Assembly: GCA_035291605.1 (NCBI GenBank)
Contig: DATDRS010000341.1
Coordinates: 1-21,530, forward strand
Reading direction: 5' to 3'
Origin: DATDRS01 sp035291605
GTDB taxonomy: Bacteria; Chloroflexota; Anaerolineae; Anaerolineales; UBA6663
Length of the DNA stretch: 21,530 nt
Below the pieces are notes generated by a model. It had not been told where the DNA came from. It worked only from the letters and a program-made list of their open reading frames with translations, and ran no database searches. Shown piece after piece: positions 1-6,369 of the stretch. Each line of letters starts with the position of its first letter. Positions within the stretch are counted from its first letter, which is position 1. The translations under genes were made by a program, and so were the position numbers.

Positions 1-50
1 TTGCTCACCATCGTAGCCCGATTCAAAACGAGGCCGGGTTATACCGCCCG

Positions 51-80
51 TTGGCAAACCTCGCCCTCTGAGGGTAGAAT
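51..80 (+). promoter_or_regulatory. Sigma-70-like promoter for the phosphoribosyltransferase gene
   Basis: TTGGCA at 51-56 and TAGAAT at 75-80 are separated by 18 nt, close to the bacterial housekeeping consensus. Transcription would begin near base 87, leaving a leader of about 55 nt before the ATG at 143. No clear Shine-Dalgarno sequence is visible in that leader. Bases 1-50 hold no gene I can support. The promoter call is pattern matching only. Confidence 0.5.
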
Positions 81-142
81 CACCCCCGCGCCGACAGTCA
101 AACCCTGACTCGCCGCGCTAACGCTCATTCGGGACACACGCC

Positions 143-697
143 ATGCCGCAACCACGCGAGACTTACGCCGTCGAGATCGCCGGGGTCAAACGCAACCTGC
201 CGCTGTTCGAGGTCAAGCCCGGGCTGCGCATCGCCGTCCTCAACATCCTCGGAGACACGCCGCTCGTCGAGGCGGCGGCCGGGGCGCTGGCCCAAAAACT
301 GGGCGGGGTCAACTACGATCTGCTCGTGACCGCTGAGGCCAAGAGCATCCCGCTCATCCACGCGCTCTCCGTGCGCGTCAATAAGCCCTACGTCGTCCTC
401 CGCAAGACCTACAAGCCTTACATGGGCGAGACGATCCAGGCCGAGACGCTCTCCATCACCACCGGCGCGCCCCAGACGCTCCACCTCGACGAGAAAGACC
501 GCGCCCTGGTCGAAGGCAAGCAGGTGGTGCTGGTGGACGACGTGATCTCGACCGGCTCGACGCTGCAGGGGATGCGGCTGGTGCTGACGAAGGCCGGCGC
601 GGAGGTCGCGGCCGAGGCCGCTATCTTGACCGAAGGCGAGCGGGCGCAGTGGGAGAAGATCATCGCGCTCGGCCACCTGCCGGTGTTTACAGGGTAA
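143..697 (+). CDS. Purine-type phosphoribosyltransferase family protein (adenine phosphoribosyltransferase-like)
   Basis: The 184-residue product carries the type I phosphoribosyltransferase PRPP-binding signature VVLVDDVISTGST at residues 128-140, where the two adjacent acidic residues contact the ribose hydroxyls of PRPP. Upstream are the family's usual flexible-loop region (VVLRKTYKPYMG, about 84-95) and an N-terminal hood. Length and order fit adenine phosphoribosyltransferase (about 170-190 aa), which makes AMP from adenine and PRPP in the cytoplasm, but the N-terminal half is divergent enough that xanthine or a regulatory PurR-like ligand role cannot be excluded. The ATG at 143 is the first reasonable start; no Shine-Dalgarno is seen. 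It lies 66 nt before the molybdoenzyme gene with no strong terminator between, so co-transcription is possible. I am sure of the fold and unsure of the base used. Confidence 0.85.
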   Translation: MPQPRETYAVEIAGVKRNLPLFEVKPGLRIAVLNILGDTPLVEAAAGALAQKLGGVNYDLLVTAEAKSIPLIHALSVRVNKPYVVLRKTYKPYMGETIQAETLSITTGAPQTLHLDEKDRALVEGKQVVLVDDVISTGSTLQGMRLVLTKAGAEVAAEAAILTEGERAQWEKIIALGHLPVFTG

Positions 698-763
698 TCC
701 TGTTTCTACAAATGTAATAATTCCAGGCTAAGGTAGACTGTAGAGACAAAGAAGGAGGACACG

Positions 764-1405
764 ATGTTGAAGAGTGTGTTCGCGCGCAAGGACGAGGAGG
801 AGCGGGTCAAGCGGGAGGGCCGCCTGCCCCCCGGCCAGGCGCTCACCAACCGTTTCCCGGTCCTGCATTACGGCCCGGTGCCGCGCTTCAACCCCGCGAC
901 GTGGGACCTGCGCGTGTTCGGCGAAGTCGAAGAAGAGAAACGCTGGACGTGGGACGAGTTCCAGAAGCTCCCGCGCGCCAAAGTGAAGATGGACATCCAC
1001 TGCGTGACGCGCTGGAGCAAGTTCGACACCGAGTGGGAAGGGGTCTCGATCAAAACCCTCGTGGACGAGGGGATCGTCAGGCTCAAGCCGGCGGCCAAAT
1101 TCCTGCTCCAGCACTGCGAGTATGGGTTCACGGTGAACGTCCCGCTGGAGGTCGCGCTCGCGCCGAACTTCCTGCTCGCCACGCATTACGACGGCCAGCC
1201 GCTCGAACCGGATCACGGCTACCCCCTGCGCGGCGTCATCGGCCACATCACCAGCGCAGAGCATAAGACGCCATACTTCTGGAAGGGCGGCAAGTGGGTT
1301 CGCGGCCTCGAGTTCCTGACGCAGGACCGGCTCGGCTTCTGGGAGCAGGCCGGCTACCACAACGAAGCCGACGTGTGGAAAGAACAGCGATTCTCTTACG
1401 GATAG
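764..1405 (+). CDS. Sulfite oxidase-like molybdopterin-dependent oxidoreductase (cytoplasmic, short form)
   Basis: The 213-residue product matches the oxidoreductase molybdopterin-binding (sulfite oxidase/MsrP-YedY) fold: a strand-rich start (LRVFGEV, about 49-55), then KMDIHCVTRWS around residues 75-85, in which Cys80 is the expected thiolate ligand of molybdenum, followed by WEGVSIKTL and a C-terminal GGKWVRGLEFL block. There is no twin-arginine signal or other export sequence, and the protein is shorter than MsrP, so it is probably cytoplasmic and made of the cofactor domain alone. The substrate is unknown. A strong Shine-Dalgarno (AAGGAGG, 752-758) supports the ATG at 764. A terminator follows at 1444. 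The modA/modB genes at 9602-11300 could supply its metal. Family confidence is high; function within the family is not resolved. Confidence 0.88.
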   Translation: MLKSVFARKDEEERVKREGRLPPGQALTNRFPVLHYGPVPRFNPATWDLRVFGEVEEEKRWTWDEFQKLPRAKVKMDIHCVTRWSKFDTEWEGVSIKTLVDEGIVRLKPAAKFLLQHCEYGFTVNVPLEVALAPNFLLATHYDGQPLEPDHGYPLRGVIGHITSAEHKTPYFWKGGKWVRGLEFLTQDRLGFWEQAGYHNEADVWKEQRFSYG

Positions 1406-1443
1406 TCTCTAACCATTTTTTGCAAAGGTTTGTTTAAAATTCG

Positions 1444-1470
1444 CCGCCGACTATTGTCGGCGGTTTTGTT
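1444..1470 (+). terminator. Rho-independent terminator after the molybdoenzyme gene
   Basis: Perfect 8-bp stem CCGCCGAC (1444-1451) and GTCGGCGG (1456-1463) with loop TATT, followed by TTTTGTTT. The right arm also contains the probable -35 box (1454-1459) of the next gene, so terminator and promoter overlap. Confidence 0.85.
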
Positions 1471-1482
1471 TGATGTTATCCT
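1454..1482 (+). promoter_or_regulatory. Promoter of the receiver-domain gene, leaderless arrangement
   Basis: TTGTCG at 1454-1459 and TATCCT at 1477-1482 are separated by 17 nt. The -10 box ends 7 nt before the A of the ATG at 1490, so transcription would start at or next to the initiation codon. The -35 box is embedded in the preceding terminator hairpin. Confidence 0.5.
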
Positions 1483-1489
1483 TAGGGCT

Positions 1490-1876
1490 ATGACGCGCAT
1501 CCTCATCGTAGACGACGATCCGGACATGGCCGAACTGCTGGGACACATGGCCGACATCCTCGGCTTCGAGCACGACTACGTGCCGACCGGGGACGAGGCG
1601 GTTGAACGGTGTCGCAGCCGGTCCCCGGATGTCATCGTCCTCGACGTGATGCTGGAAGACACCGACGGCTGGGCGGTCTACAAGCGTCTGACCCCGATCA
1701 CCGCCTCGCCGATCGTGTTCATCACCGCCTGGCGCACGGGGGAAAACCGCCAGCGTGCGGACGCGATGCTGGCCGACGGGTTCCTGGCGAAACCGATTTC
1801 GCATCAGGACTTCGCGCAGCAGCTGCGGAAAGTCATTGGCCGCCCGGCCCGCCGCCTGGGTGCAGTGCCCGCCTGA
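1490..1876 (+). CDS. Stand-alone response regulator receiver protein (CheY-like)
   Basis: From the ATG at 1490 the product is 128 residues and consists of one receiver (REC) domain. Visible are the acidic pocket (IVDDDP, Asp8-Asp10), the phospho-acceptor Asp52 in VIVLDVML, the conserved Thr79 (VFITA) and Lys101 (LAKPIS). No output domain follows, so it probably acts by protein contact, as CheY- or Spo0F-like proteins do. The reading frame stays open upstream to 1430, but the extension MFKIRRRLLS... is encoded by the preceding terminator hairpin, and the receiver fold begins exactly at MTRILIVDD, so 1490 is the better start. There is no Shine-Dalgarno. No histidine kinase is nearby; the partner is unknown. 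Confidence 0.9.
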   Translation: MTRILIVDDDPDMAELLGHMADILGFEHDYVPTGDEAVERCRSRSPDVIVLDVMLEDTDGWAVYKRLTPITASPIVFITAWRTGENRQRADAMLADGFLAKPISHQDFAQQLRKVIGRPARRLGAVPA

Positions 1877-1883
1877 TCGAATC

Positions 1884-1921
1884 AGAAACCCGCTTCTCGC
1901 AGAAAGCGGGTTTCTTGTTTT
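1884..1921 (+). terminator. Intrinsic terminator, member of a repeated hairpin family
   Basis: A perfect 12-bp stem pairs 1884-1895 (AGAAACCCGCTT) with 1904-1915 (AAGCGGGTTTCT) around the loop CTCGCAGA, followed by TGTTTTAG. It lies 8 nt after the receiver gene stop. A near-copy with the same loop core is at 12570-12600. Confidence 0.82.
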
Positions 1922-1931
1922 AGAGCGGTTT

Positions 1932-2032
1932 CCGGTTTAGTTTACGATAGCATCCTGATCCTTCGGCTTCGCTCAGGAGAGCGGCGTTCTTTGCCGCGTA
2001 GTCGAAGGATGCGCCATCGTAAGTGAACTCGG
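1932..2032. repeat. Long imperfect inverted repeat between convergent genes
   Basis: About 100 bases fold back on themselves. The left arm has TTACGAT (1942-1948) and CCTTCGGCT (1960-1968). The right arm has AGTCGAAGG (2000-2008) and ATCGTAA (2016-2022). At the tip, GCGGC (1981-1985) pairs with GCCGC (1993-1997). The arms differ by a small offset and several mismatches. The left arm contains CCTTCGGCTTCGCTCAGG, which resembles a dispersed intergenic repeat of Chloroflexota. It lies between the ends of two converging genes and could act as a terminator or as a non-autonomous mobile element. Confidence 0.6.
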
Positions 2033-2040
2033 AATTTGCT

Positions 2041-3147
2041 CTAACGGCCGGGCGGGAAGAAGTCCGCCTCGAATTCGTTCAGCAGGCACGCCGCCTGGCC
2101 GCCGAGCTCTTCCAGGCTCAGGCGGCGGCTGATCTGCACGCGATAAATCTTTCCGGCGACTGCGCCAAAGCGGAACTTGTAGTCCTCGTCGCCGCGCATG
2201 AAGTCGAACGCGGCGCGTCTGTTTTCAATCGCCCAGCGCAGCAGGTAGCCGAGCAGCACCCACCCCGGCGAGAGCGCGTTGAAGCGCGGGTCAATCGCCG
2301 AGTTGTAAACCCACAGCCGCCCGGCGAAGTCGAAGACCAGGTACGCGGCGGCCTTCTCGCCGTTGATCTCCAGAAAGGCCAGGCCCAGCCAGCCGTTCTC
2401 GAACGCGGCGCGGATCGTCTCGACGAACTGCGCCCGCATGGCCGGAGTGAGAAAGCGCGCCTTGTCCTCGTTGAGCGCCATCATCTGCAAAAAGGCCTCG
2501 GTCTCGGCGGCGATATCGTGTTCACGCCCGGCGAGATACCACCTCATCTGATCGTCGCCGCCCTCCGCGCGCCGCAGCTTGCGCCTGATTTCCTGCCGCT
2601 CTTTCTTCTCCACCATCGTGGCGAGATAGTTTTCCCAATCGTCGGGCAGGGCGATGGCCGGGACCGGCTCCAGCGTCCGCTCGGCGGCGCACCAGCCACG
2701 CGCTGCGGCCGCCCGGCCGAGCGCGGCCCGCGTGGCCGAGCTTTGCGGGAGGTTGTAGATGTCCAGCACTTCCCAATCCGGCGCATCGGGTTCAGACAAC
2801 CGCTCCAGCACGGCGGCGCAAAAGGCTTCGGCCTGCGCGCGGGGGACGACGAAGTCGAGATAGTCCGAGATTTCGATGCTGCCGATCAAGAGCAGCGCCG
2901 GGCGGCCGTCACGGTTCCGGGAAAAAAACAAGGGCGCGACCCCGGCCAGTTCGCCGTTCTGCGTGCGGCCGGTCACGACCAGCAGTTCCGCCTCCGGCCA
3001 CTCGCCGCCGCCCCGGTGCAGCCACCACGCCCGCTGGTATTCCGCGCGCAGAAACGGCACGCGGCTCACGCTCTTTTCGAGCAGCGCATTCCACTCGTCG
3101 CGCAAGGTTTCAAAGATGACCGGCTCACGATGTAACTCAATCTTCAT
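2041..3147 (-). CDS. GNAT-fold acyltransferase of the CelD/BioF2-like (Acetyltransf_6, FemAB-related) type
   Basis: From the ATG at 3147 the product has 368 residues. Its second half shows the usual pattern of this group: a long helix of charged residues (KKERQEIRRKLRRAE), then FLQMMALNEDKARFLTP, the strand pair LAFLEINGEKAAAYLVFDF, the YNSAIDPRFNALSPGWVLL acyl-CoA or nucleotide-site segment, and near the end FDFMRGDEDYKFRFGA. Such proteins transfer acyl or aminoacyl groups, often in envelope polysaccharide or cell-wall modification; the substrate here is unknown. The frame is open further upstream, but the start at 3147 is chosen because the extension is low-complexity Arg/Pro-rich sequence and because it gives an 11-base overlap with the PfkB gene, consistent with translational coupling. 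It is the last gene of the minus-strand operon. Confidence 0.8.
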   Translation of the reverse strand: MKIELHREPVIFETLRDEWNALLEKSVSRVPFLRAEYQRAWWLHRGGGEWPEAELLVVTGRTQNGELAGVAPLFFSRNRDGRPALLLIGSIEISDYLDFVVPRAQAEAFCAAVLERLSEPDAPDWEVLDIYNLPQSSATRAALGRAAAARGWCAAERTLEPVPAIALPDDWENYLATMVEKKERQEIRRKLRRAEGGDDQMRWYLAGREHDIAAETEAFLQMMALNEDKARFLTPAMRAQFVETIRAAFENGWLGLAFLEINGEKAAAYLVFDFAGRLWVYNSAIDPRFNALSPGWVLLGYLLRWAIENRRAAFDFMRGDEDYKFRFGAVAGKIYRVQISRRLSLEELGGQAACLLNEFEADFFPPGR

Positions 3148-4042
3148 CCAGCCATTCCTGCACTTGTTCCAAAGTGGGCGCGGCGGTTGCGCCGCCGCGC
3201 GCCGTGGTCGAAAGCCCGCCGCAGATGTTCCCCCAGCGCAGACACTCCTGGAGCGGCCGGCCATCCAGCCAGGCCTTCACGAAACCGGCGTCGAACGCAT
3301 CGCCTGCGCCAGTCGTGTCCACGACTTTAACCGGCATGGCCGGGGCGTAAAACGTTTCACCGCCGCAGATGGCGTGCGCGCCGTCCGGCCCGTCCTTGAT
3401 CACGACGAGTGGGCACACCTCGCCGAGGCGGCGCAGGGCTTCGAGCGTGGTCTGCGTCCCGGTGAGTTGCTGCGCTTCGGGCGAGTTGGGGATGAACACG
3501 TCCACTTGCTGGATGGCGCGGCGGACCTCGGCGTGATCCAGAGTATGATCGTTGCTCTGGCAGTCCATCACGATCTTCATCTGGCGCGCGTGGGCCAGCG
3601 CCGCGCGGTTTTCGAACCGCGGCCCGAAGCCGAAGCCGGGAAGCATCACCGCCCGCGCGGTGTGCTCGGCTAAGGCTTTGACCGGCGCTCCGACCTCCGG
3701 CTCCGGATCGGTGTACGACAGGAAAGCGCGGTCCGTCGGGAACGAGGCGGAGGCGGTGACCCGGCGATAAGGCCGGTCGTGATATTGAAAGAGCGCGTCG
3801 TCCAGCCCCTCCCGCCGCGCGGCTTCGACGACGAAACGGCTGAACGCGTCGTCGCCGAAATCGGCGGCCCAACCCACGCGCAGGCCCATGCGGTGCATGG
3901 CGACGGCGTTGATGAACGGCCCGCCCGGCACGTTGTCGAAACTGCCCGCGAACACCTCGCGCCCAAGCTTCGGCAGGCCCGGCAGGTCGGTGAAGATCAG
4001 GTCGTACCAATAGTCGCCGAAGAGCAATACGTCGAAATGCAT
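3137..4042 (-). CDS. PfkB/ribokinase-family sugar kinase
   Basis: This 301-residue protein has both PfkB signatures. The N-terminal substrate-binding segment is VPGGPFINAVAMHRMGL (about 38-54). The C-terminal ATP/anion-hole motif is DTTGAGDAFDAGF (about 242-254), with Asp248 as the catalytic base. It should phosphorylate a sugar or nucleoside hydroxyl with ATP in the cytoplasm. Which one cannot be read from sequence; the start MHFDVLLFGDYWYD is typical of uncharacterised carbohydrate kinases. GGGGAGATT lies just upstream of the ATG at 4042 as a plausible ribosome site. The gene sits 78 nt after the GH4 glycosidase and overlaps the GNAT gene, so an operon role in using the released sugar is a reasonable inference. 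Confidence 0.9.
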   Translation of the reverse strand: MHFDVLLFGDYWYDLIFTDLPGLPKLGREVFAGSFDNVPGGPFINAVAMHRMGLRVGWAADFGDDAFSRFVVEAARREGLDDALFQYHDRPYRRVTASASFPTDRAFLSYTDPEPEVGAPVKALAEHTARAVMLPGFGFGPRFENRAALAHARQMKIVMDCQSNDHTLDHAEVRRAIQQVDVFIPNSPEAQQLTGTQTTLEALRRLGEVCPLVVIKDGPDGAHAICGGETFYAPAMPVKVVDTTGAGDAFDAGFVKAWLDGRPLQECLRWGNICGGLSTTARGGATAAPTLEQVQEWLDED

Positions 4043-4120
4043 TGGGGCAATCTCCCCGCACCCTGGCCCCCCTGCAACGCGGCAGGGGCGCTGTAGGGCC
4101 GGGAAGCAGAGGCAGGCGCC

Positions 4121-5509
4121 TCAACTCAGTTTGGGAAAGTAGTCCCCGTGCTTCTGAATATACTCGTCGAGGATCGCTTTCGCCGTGCTGTGCGAGGGCA
4201 CGAGCGGATGCAGCGCCAGCGCCGCCAGGGCTGTGGCGTAACGGCCCGTGAGCGCGGCTTCAATCGTCAGGCGCTCGTAGGCTTTCACCTGCTTCATCAA
4301 CCCCAGCGCGTGATCAGGCACGGCGCCAATCGCGAGCGGGCGGATGAGGCCTTGCCCCACCCAGCAGGGGACCTCCACCACGTCGTCCTCGCGCATCCCG
4401 CTCACCGCGCCCCGGTTGGGCGCGTTCAAGATCAACACGCTCGGCTCGCGCCCCGTCAGCGCCTCCATCACGTTCAGCGCCACGCCCGCGTAACCCTCGT
4501 CGGACATCGCCTCCAACGCCTGGCCCTCCGCGCGGCCCAGGTCGCTCGAAGGGGCCGTCTTGCCGCCGGTTTCTGAAACAAAGTATGTCTCGCCCCGTCG
4601 GCGATGGTAAGCCGCGAAGATTTTCTGCATTTGCTCGAAATCTTCCTCGGCCCGCGCGCGTTCGAGGTCGGCGAACAGCCGGGTGTTCATTTCCAGCAGC
4701 TGCTCGCCGCGCGAGCGCCCGGCCTTCAGCAGGTTTGGCACGGCGTCGTCGGCGTAGTAATAGTAGAGGTACTCGTTCGGGAGCATCCCCAGCGCCTGGA
4801 TCAAGCCCAACTCAAACGGGTATTCCGGGATGGGGCCACCCTGCCGGGCGAATATCTCCAGCAACTCAGGCAGCCGGTTCCGCCCCTTGTGCCAGACCCC
4901 GCGCGCCCAGCCGAGGTGGTTCAGCCCGAAGTATTCGAGGAACACTTCCTGCGCGGGCGCGCCCAGAAACGCCGCCGCGCCGCGCAGCATCGAGGCCGGG
5001 GCGTCGCAGATGCCGACGGCGCGCGGCCAGCCGCCGTGATTGGCCACCGCCTCGGCCAGCATCCCGGCGGGGTTGGCGAAGTTGATCAGCCAGGCCGCCG
5101 GGCAGACCTCGCGCATCAGATCGAGATATTGAAATAGGACGGGGATGGTGCGCAGGCCCATCGCATACCCGCCCGGCCCGGTCGTCTCCTGCCCCAGCAC
5201 GCCGTGATTGAGCGCGACCCGCTCGTCAATCGCGCGCCCGGCCATGTCCCCGACGCGGAAGGTGGTGATGACGAAATCTGCTCCGGCCAGGGCCTGCCGC
5301 GCGTCGGTGGTGCGGGTGATTTTGAAGCGCAGCTTATTCTCGCGCAGCGGCTCAAGCGGCGCGGTGAGGCAGGCCATCAGTTCGAGCCGCCCGCCGTGAA
5401 TATCCATCAGCGCCAGCTCCTCCAGGCCCAGCCGCTCCTGCCGGAGGATGAAACTGCGCACGATGAACGGCGTGCGGACTCCGCCCGCGCCGAGGAGGGT
5501 GACTTTCAC
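4121..5509 (-). CDS. Glycoside hydrolase family 4 enzyme (6-phospho-beta-glucosidase / alpha-glycosidase type)
   Basis: The 462-residue product is a full-length GH4 enzyme, a family that cleaves glycosides by an NAD+- and divalent-metal-dependent redox/elimination mechanism. The Rossmann start is VTLLGAGGVRTP. Further on are GQETTGPGGYAMGLRTIP (about 106-123), INFANPAG (142-149), Cys168 in GICDAP and His198 in GLNHLG as expected metal ligands, and PNEYLYYYY (244-252), which probably carries the catalytic tyrosine. The CDAP motif is not an exact match to the motifs I recall for the characterised subgroups, so the sugar and the need for 6-phosphorylation stay open. The start codon is GTG at 5509, overlapping the stop of the HEAT gene as GTGA, a coupled arrangement. 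Confidence 0.92.
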   Translation of the reverse strand: MKVTLLGAGGVRTPFIVRSFILRQERLGLEELALMDIHGGRLELMACLTAPLEPLRENKLRFKITRTTDARQALAGADFVITTFRVGDMAGRAIDERVALNHGVLGQETTGPGGYAMGLRTIPVLFQYLDLMREVCPAAWLINFANPAGMLAEAVANHGGWPRAVGICDAPASMLRGAAAFLGAPAQEVFLEYFGLNHLGWARGVWHKGRNRLPELLEIFARQGGPIPEYPFELGLIQALGMLPNEYLYYYYADDAVPNLLKAGRSRGEQLLEMNTRLFADLERARAEEDFEQMQKIFAAYHRRRGETYFVSETGGKTAPSSDLGRAEGQALEAMSDEGYAGVALNVMEALTGREPSVLILNAPNRGAVSGMREDDVVEVPCWVGQGLIRPLAIGAVPDHALGLMKQVKAYERLTIEAALTGRYATALAALALHPLVPSHSTAKAILDEYIQKHGDYFPKLS

Positions 5510-6174
5510 TTTTTACTCTTTATCTTCTCCACGGCCTGCCTGGCCGCCTCGGCGACATTAATCAAAGAGCCGGTGACTCGCGCTGTGCCACGGTCCGACT
5601 GCGCCACGCGCTCGAGCGCGGGCAGGGCGCGCGCGTCGCCGATCTGCCCGAGGATGCGAGCCGCGTTGGCGCGCACGTTCGCGTCCGGGTCTTGGAGCGC
5701 GGTGATCAGCGCGTCCACCGCCGGGGCGCCGATGCGGCTCAACGCGAAGGCGGCCTGGCTCCGCACGTCCATCTGCGTGTCGTGCAGCGCGATCACCAGC
5801 CCCGCGATGCCGCGCGGGTCGCCGATCTGGCCGAGGGCTTTGGCCGCGAACTGGCGCACGTCTCTGTCCGGGTCTTGCAGCGCGGCGATGAGCGCGTCGA
5901 GGGCCGGGGCGCCGATCTTGCCCAGCGCGATCGTCGCGTTTTGGCGGACGCCCGCGTCCGGGTCGCCGAGCGCCTCGCCGAGCGCCTCCACCGCGCGCGG
6001 GTCGCGGTTGTCGCCCAGTATCTGCGCCGCTCTGATGCGCGCGTTCGGCTCCGGGTCGCGCAGGGATTTGAGCAAATAGTCGAAATACTTGTCCCACGCC
6101 GCGTTTTCCTCCGGCGAGTCGCTCCGGCGCAGGCTTCCCGTTCCGATAGGCTTGCTGGGTTTGGCAGGATTCAT
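5506..6174 (-). CDS. HEAT-repeat (PBS lyase-like) protein
   Basis: From the ATG at 6174 the product has 222 residues. After a polar N-terminus it consists of about five or six HEAT-type helical pairs of about 31 residues, each built on DPDxxVRxxAAxALGxIGxPxAxxALxxAL. Such proteins bind partners and have no catalytic motif; similarity to phycocyanobilin lyase repeats does not imply lyase activity. A perfect AAGGAGGT site 6 nt before 6174 fixes the start over longer in-frame starts. At DNA level, two segments 183 bp apart (about 5641-5735 and 5824-5918) are very similar, suggesting internal duplication. It is the first gene of the operon HEAT-GH4-PfkB-GNAT; how it relates to sugar metabolism is unclear. 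Confidence 0.9.
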   Translation of the reverse strand: MNPAKPSKPIGTGSLRRSDSPEENAAWDKYFDYLLKSLRDPEPNARIRAAQILGDNRDPRAVEALGEALGDPDAGVRQNATIALGKIGAPALDALIAALQDPDRDVRQFAAKALGQIGDPRGIAGLVIALHDTQMDVRSQAAFALSRIGAPAVDALITALQDPDANVRANAARILGQIGDARALPALERVAQSDRGTARVTGSLINVAEAARQAVEKIKSKK

Positions 6175-6216
6175 GCAACAACCTCCTTGCGGGCAGATGG
6201 ATGCAAGAGTGATGCC

Positions 6217-6222
6217 ATTATA
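6217..6222 (-). promoter_or_regulatory. -10 box for the HEAT-GH4-PfkB-GNAT operon
   Basis: On the minus strand this reads TATAAT, a perfect -10 hexamer, about 43 nt before the HEAT start and with a suitable leader containing AAGGAGGT. No convincing -35 hexamer is visible at 16-18 nt spacing, so the promoter may need an activator. Confidence 0.45.
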
Positions 6223-6352
6223 GCGTATCGTAGATAGCACATCGCGTATCGCTGATGGCGTACGGCTTAATACCGTTGCCTCACCTGCGATTGGCGATCT
6301 GTTGTCAGCCATTGGCTATCTGCCCATCGCCATTAGCTATCTGCTACGTCGT
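6223..6352. repeat. 21-bp degenerate tandem repeats in the divergent promoter region
   Basis: Three consecutive 21-bp units start at 6290, 6311 and 6332 with ATTGGCGATCTG, ATTGGCTATCTG and ATTAGCTATCTG. GCGTATCG also occurs at 6223 and 6244, again 21 bp apart. The array fills most of the space between the divergent HEAT and PP2C-like genes and runs into the latter's promoter. Twenty-one base pairs is two helical turns, so the units face the same side of the DNA. It may be a protein-binding array or only a dispersed intergenic repeat. Confidence 0.6.
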
Positions 6353-6362
6353 CATTTATAAT
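6333..6362 (+). promoter_or_regulatory. Promoter of the PP2C-like/propeller gene, leaderless arrangement
   Basis: A perfect TATAAT at 6357-6362 ends 7 nt before the A of the ATG at 6370, so the predicted transcription start falls on the start codon. The best -35 candidate is the weak TTAGCT at 6333-6338 (18 nt spacing), inside the last 21-bp repeat unit. No Shine-Dalgarno is present. Confidence 0.5.
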
Positions 6363-6369
6363 CCCTGCC

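Noticed and set aside
689..703. Short hairpin after the phosphoribosyltransferase gene
   Set aside because: Only a 5-bp stem (ACAGG/CCTGT) and no T-run, too weak for a terminator.
2023..3135. Long plus-strand open frame opposite the GNAT-fold gene
   Set aside because: Its translation is Arg/Gly/Glu-rich without motifs; it mirrors a well-supported minus-strand gene in GC-rich DNA.
5590..6070. Regular DNA repeats resembling an array
   Set aside because: The period follows codons of HEAT repeats, with no constant spacers, so it is not CRISPR.
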